A stretch of DNA of 64,000 nt, taken from Spirometra erinaceieuropaei. Lineage: Eukaryota; Platyhelminthes; Cestoda; Diphyllobothriidea; Diphyllobothriidae. The stretch spans positions 516,078-580,077 of the forward strand of contig CACRXP010000007.1 in assembly GCA_902702965.1 (NCBI GenBank). The letters are read 5' to 3'. The notes below the pieces were generated by a model. The model worked only from the letters and a program-made list of their open reading frames with translations. It was not told the origin of the DNA and made no database searches. Below are positions 61,001-64,000 of the stretch, piece by piece (the stretch's first letter is position 1; every line of letters starts with the position of its first letter). The translations under genes were made by a program, and so were the position numbers.

Positions 61001-62013
61001 TAAGGAGGACTAATTAGGATTTGCCAGATGTATAAAACTGACAGTCACAAATGCGGCGTCCCAACAGTAGTTTTGAGACATTGTCAAACTTGGGCGGTTA
61101 ACTTGACCCAAATGTGATTAAACTCGCATTCTCCGGTGGGGCCTCGTAGCTCAGGTGGTTAGAGCGTTCACAGGACTAAAGCTCTCGTGGGTTCGAATCC
61201 CACCGAGACGCCGCGTTTTTCACAGTTGAGTCAGTACGAATAAGTATAGTTGCTGCTGGAGTTAAGTGGTTCTTCTTCCGCCAGTCCTTTTTACTTGATT
61301 GAGCAATCCTAGCTTGTGTCACCGCATTTTTACATGTGATCGTCCTCTCGAGTGGCAACTTTAGCGGGGCCAAAGCCCAGAATATGTGCTGTCTGCGGCG
61401 TCCAACCTCTTAGGGTTGCGTTGGAGTTGACAGACATCGTTTAACTTCTCCTTGTTAGAGGTGGGATCATCCGAGTGGATCATCCTCCGCTTGTGCTTCG
61501 AATCTTACAAAGCTACATATTCAACTCTGCAGCGTGGCCCAGGTTTCTGTAAAATATTCCGTCCCTCATTAAGTATACTTGTGGACACTTCTTGGTTCCT
61601 ATGAACTCTCTGGAGTAAGCTAATGTCCCTTCTTTGGGCTGGTGGGATGCGGAACAGCGTGTTTCTACTCACACGTAGACATCCAAACCCGTCTGTATTG
61701 AGGAAGGTAGTTGCTTTCCTAGCTTGGTATTTTCACCCCGGCATTTGTTTAGCTATCAGACGACGAGATTGATTGCTAAACCATAAACATCAACCAAGTC
61801 ATGCTTCCTACCCCTACTCAATCGATATGGTCCAGAAGACATTGAAAAAAAACGATAGAACTCCCTAATACTATTTTGACATTTTTTACAGATAAGAAGG
61901 CCCGCAAACGAATAAACCGCAGCATCTTAACCTGGAATGAGGCCAAGAGTCGCACCAGTTGGGGTGTCCTTATTCTCATGGGAGGAGGATTCGCACTGTC
62001 TAAAATTGTTTCA
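52004..62013 (+). CDS. SLC13: SLC13-family sodium/dicarboxylate cotransporter, copy 2 (exons 1-11 in window)
   Basis: Exons: 52004-52120, 54125-54274, 54425-54540, 57171-57295, 57401-57437, 57518-57658, 57821-57940, 58035-58250, 58419-58547, 59915-60015, 61892-62013. Lengths and phases match copy 1 and all frames are open. The first SNT motif (MWMSNTATT) and ATLIGSPPN are intact, so the visible part looks functional. Most exons differ from copy 1 by 0-4 residues, mainly conservative. The cytosolic loop exon (58035-58250) differs by eight residues, clustered in its first 45. Intron 10 keeps the GC donor. Exons 12-14, with the second SNT-like motif and the TPPNA motif, are not in the window; the satellite at 62913 sits in intron 11. 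The gene may resume after the array or may be truncated. Confidence 0.92.
54841..55257. repeat. Repeat insertion in intron 3 of copy 2
   Basis: Unit A has one class beta hairpin block at 20926-20990; unit B has two related blocks (about 54770-54860 and 55262-55345) separated by about 400 bp absent from A. The insert includes 'ttccataggtatgcggtagc', which resembles 33680-33700, and a hairpin half at 55095-55135. It may be a tandem terminal-repeat arrangement of a Penelope derivative. Confidence 0.5.
55262..55308 (-). ncRNA. Hammerhead-like hairpin (class beta) in intron 3, copy 2
   Basis: On the minus strand: CTGATGA (complement of 55297-55303), T, stem GGGTTC/GGATCC-like arms around a short loop, GAAA (complement of 55274-55277), ACGT palindrome and C. 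The core residues are all consensus. The extra T and weak stem I reduce confidence. Confidence 0.45.
59270..59740 (-). mobile_element. 3' end of a CR1-like LINE in intron 9 of copy 2
   Basis: On the minus strand, 59740-59633 reads RKFSFSQRVVRPWNSLPSEI, then VTSDTMAVFKGSWIV and a stop. This is the C-terminal signature 'FF.QRVV..WN.LP..VV.A.....FK..L' of CR1-type LINE RT proteins. The downstream part to about 59270 is A/T-rich untranslated sequence. Unit A lacks the block (matching site near 24855), so it inserted after the duplication. It is strongly 5' truncated, as usual for LINEs. Confidence 0.72.
61075..61245 (+). repeat. tRNA-derived SINE in intron 10 of copy 2
   Basis: A leader ('aacttgacccaaatgtgatt') precedes a tRNA-like region at about 61138-61213 with A box 'tagctcaggtggttagagc' and B box 'ggttcgaatcc' (61190-61200), followed by the 'cacagttgagtcagta' tail. 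The central region is shorter than in the copy at 5262. Unit A has no insert at the matching position near 26320, so this is a recent insertion. Confidence 0.8.
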
Positions 62014-63136
62014 GTAAGTTGTCTTGAAAAACTCCTCAGCCTCCGGTTCAAATGACTACTTTTTTGTGAGGTTTCGTGCACAAAACGCAGCGTTGGCTTT
62101 GTTTTGAAGCAGCCGAACGCTTCAGTACGAATCCTGATGAGGTTCGAAATGGAGAGCGACTGTTGAGTCAGTCACAATTTTCTCCATCAGCACAGTCGGG
62201 GTTAAATCCCACCTTCTCCTAGAACCTTACAGATTTGAAACCCTTTGCTAGACTCACGAATTACCTAAGGAAGATGCCTTGGTGCTTTAAAGGTAGTCTG
62301 TAATCGCAAAATTGCTAGTAATTCTTCTACCTTGTCCCTTAGCCAATAGAAGGGTGTTGATTTGTAGAAATTCCCATTTCGAAGCAGAGAAGCATGTATA
62401 AGTTTAATCTGTGGCCATGTTTTCTCGCCAACCGTCCCAGGAAAGTGGGCATATGAGCTTCGTCCCCCGAATAATTCTCATCAACATTGTGGCCGAGTAT
62501 CGTATCGTGCTTATGCAACATGCAAATGCGTTTTTTAATAACTGCAATGACATACAGACATTTTGGCACTAGGTGACCGAATTACCAATAACCACAAGCC
62601 TAAAAAGTCCGATATCGCCGAATATTTGTTATTTCCGATTTGTAAATCGCATGCCGGGGCTGACAGTTTGAGCTTTTAGCTCTACTCACTTACCTGAGCA
62701 ATACTCATGACTGACTGCTCTAGGCGCTAATTTCCTAGCTCTCGCTCTGTCCACCACCATGAAGACTGATAGGCTGATGAGCAGTAAACGTCTGTTAATC
62801 GGTCTAAAAATCTTTGTTCCTGTACAGACATTTCGTCAGTTTTTCAGTAAACGTATGAGATTTTTGCAGACAGACGGGATGTCTTTCTCACTTGTGACTG
62901 AAATAATCTGGGTTGTCACTTTTTAATTTCCTGAGAAATTTTGTGCGAAGTAGGAGTAGATCAGTATATTCAAGGTCTATAGGCACAGACCGAGAAATTT
63001 ATACATGAATATTTGGGCCAAAGTCCATCAGCCACAGCGGGTAACCGCGTAATATTCATTAACTGCCTACAGGCAGCTAGTAGTATAATCAAGGGTAAGG
63101 TGACACCATACTAACAGCACAAGTACTAGCCAAAAG

Positions 63137-63209
63137 CCCATACACGCGTGTTTCGCCGATGTTTTGCCGCTGCATGGCGCAGCTGCGAGGGGTTCGGCTC
63201 GTCAGTGGG
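63137..63209 (-). ncRNA. Hammerhead ribozyme, satellite copy 1 (class alpha)
   Basis: Minus strand, 5' to 3': stem I CCCA (complement of 63206-63209), core CTGACGA (63199-63205) and stem II GCCGA/TCGGC around a long loop that holds its own GCTGC/GCAGC hairpin. GAAA follows (63151-63154), then palindromic stem III ACACGCGTGT (63142-63151), A at the cleavage position 63141, and TGGG (63137-63140) closing stem I. All invariant core bases are present. It is the type I layout with a minimal stem III, as described in metazoan retroelements, where dimers can cut. Confidence 0.8.
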
Positions 63210-63482
63210 TCCCCCAGCATTCCCCGTGTGTTTTCTGGTAGATACTCCAATTTAGAAATTGTCACTTTTTAATTTCCGGAGAAATTTTGTGCGAAGTAGG
63301 AGTAGATCAGTATATTCAAGGTCTATAGGCACAGACCGAGAATTTTATACATGAATATTTGGGCCAAAGTCCATCAGCCACAGCGGGTAACCGCGTAATA
63401 TTCATTAACTGCCTACAGGCAGCTAGTAGTATAATCTAGGGTAAGGTGACACCATACTAACAGCACAGGTACTAGCCAAAAG

Positions 63483-63555
63483 CCCATACACGCGTGTTTC
63501 GCCGATGTTTTGCCGCTGCATGGCGCAGCTGCGAGGGGTTCGGCTCGTCAGTGGG
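63483..63555 (-). ncRNA. Hammerhead ribozyme, satellite copy 2 (class alpha)
   Basis: Identical in sequence to the copy 346 bp upstream, with core, stems and cleavage position all preserved. Confidence 0.8.
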
Positions 63556-63828
63556 TCCCCCAGCATTCCCCGTGTGTTTTCTGGTAGATACTCCAATTTA
63601 GAAATTGTCACTTTTTAATTTCCGGAGAAATTTTGTGCGAAGTAGGAGTAGATCAGTATATTCAAGGTCTATAGGCACAGACCGAGAATTTTATACATGA
63701 ATATTTGGGCCAAAGTCCATCAGCCACAGCGGGTAACCGCGTAATATTCATTAACTGCCTACAGGCAGCTAGTAGTATAATCTAGGGTAAGGTGACACCA
63801 TACTAACAGCACAGGTACTAGCCAAAAG

Positions 63829-63901
63829 CCCATACACGCGTGTTTCGCCGATGTTTTGCCGCTGCATGGCGCAGCTGCGAGGGGTTCGGCTCGTCAGTGG
63901 G
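63829..63901 (-). ncRNA. Hammerhead ribozyme, satellite copy 3 (class alpha)
   Basis: Third copy at the 346-bp spacing, unchanged in all core positions. Cleavage of a transcript across the array would release 346-nt monomers. Confidence 0.8.
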
Positions 63902-64000
63902 TCCCCCAGCATTCCCCGTGTGTTTTCTGGTAGATACTCCAATTTAGAAATTGTCACTTTTTAATTTCCAGAGAAATTTTGTGCGAAGTAGGAGTAGATC

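Larger units (their letters stand above)
41083..62912 (+). repeat. Segmental duplication, unit B (contains SLC13 copy 2)
   Basis: Paralog of 6829-28420 in the same orientation. Private insertions relative to A are a hammerhead element at 47240-47743, a Penelope fragment at 48183-48890, repeat DNA near 54840-55257 and 56550-56720, a LINE end at about 59270-59740 and a SINE at 61075-61240. Unit B lacks the TA elements at 12541 and 16466 and the insert at 25756. The paralogy stops abruptly at 62913 where the satellite begins. Confidence 0.93.
62913..64000. repeat. 346-bp tandem satellite, at least 3.1 copies, runs off the window
   Basis: 'ttgtcactttttaattt' recurs at 62913, 63259, 63605 and 63951, giving a constant period of 346 bp, and copies are almost identical. 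Each unit holds a minus-strand hammerhead, an inverted 'ctgcctacaggcag' palindrome and the same short open frame, which I consider non-coding. Satellites with hammerheads of about this size are known in schistosomes. Relatives of the unit occur at 5581, 32098, 33198 and 47240. Confidence 0.93.

Noticed and set aside
63423..63957. Repeated 62-codon minus-strand frames in the satellite
   Set aside because: They repeat only because the 346-bp unit repeats, and the hammerhead occupies the same sequence; no protein features.
62913..64000. CRISPR-like array
   Set aside because: Repeats are contiguous 346-bp tandem units without short repeats and unique spacers, in a eukaryotic context.

Overview
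The window reads as invertebrate nuclear DNA, most likely from a parasitic flatworm (a repeat-rich cestode or trematode). The signs are a multi-exon gene with kilobase introns, many broken Penelope-like retroelements (reverse transcriptase plus GIY-YIG nuclease), tRNA-derived SINEs, a degenerate CCCTAA block and hammerhead-like motifs in repeats. No bacterial-style operon or CRISPR is present. The species assignment is inference.

Host genes. Two genes on the + strand encode SLC13-family sodium/dicarboxylate cotransporters. Copy 1 (18165-29668) has 14 exons and a deduced protein of about 594 residues. Copy 2 (52004-62013 and beyond) has the matching first 11 exons. They lie inside a tandem segmental duplication, A about 6829-28420 and B about 41083-62912, so introns, upstream DNA and old transposons are paralogous as well. 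Copy 2 is interrupted in intron 11 at 62913 by a 346-bp tandem repeat that runs to the window end; exons 12-14 are not seen.

Layout. 1-6800: no host gene; SINEs, a telomere-like block between inverted arms, and a decayed LINE end. 6829-18150: upstream part of unit A, with hammerhead-like modules, a Ty3/Gypsy integrase relic, a Penelope nuclease relic and two TA-flanked DNA elements. 18165-29668: SLC13 copy 1. 29.7-41.1 kb: spacer with a minus-strand Penelope relic, a nuclease-only element between inverted repeats, a plus-strand Penelope relic, a foldback DNA element and a second nuclease fragment. 41.1-62.9 kb: unit B with SLC13 copy 2. 62.9-64 kb: hammerhead-bearing satellite.

Main discovery candidate. 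Several hammerhead-ribozyme-like classes sit beside Penelope-like sequence. The best is in the 346-bp satellite (minus strand): core CTGACGA and GAAA, a 5-bp stem II, palindromic stem III ACACGCGTGT and a 4-bp stem I. A related 504-bp element with a 13-bp target duplication is inserted in unit B, while unit A keeps the empty site. Fragments of the same unit flank a GIY-YIG-only Penelope element at 32.1-33.3 kb. Hammerheads in Penelope elements are established knowledge; the satellite amplification, the short mobile form and the coexistence of several classes are what deserve checking. Because A and B are paralogs, they also supply natural empty sites for several insertions.
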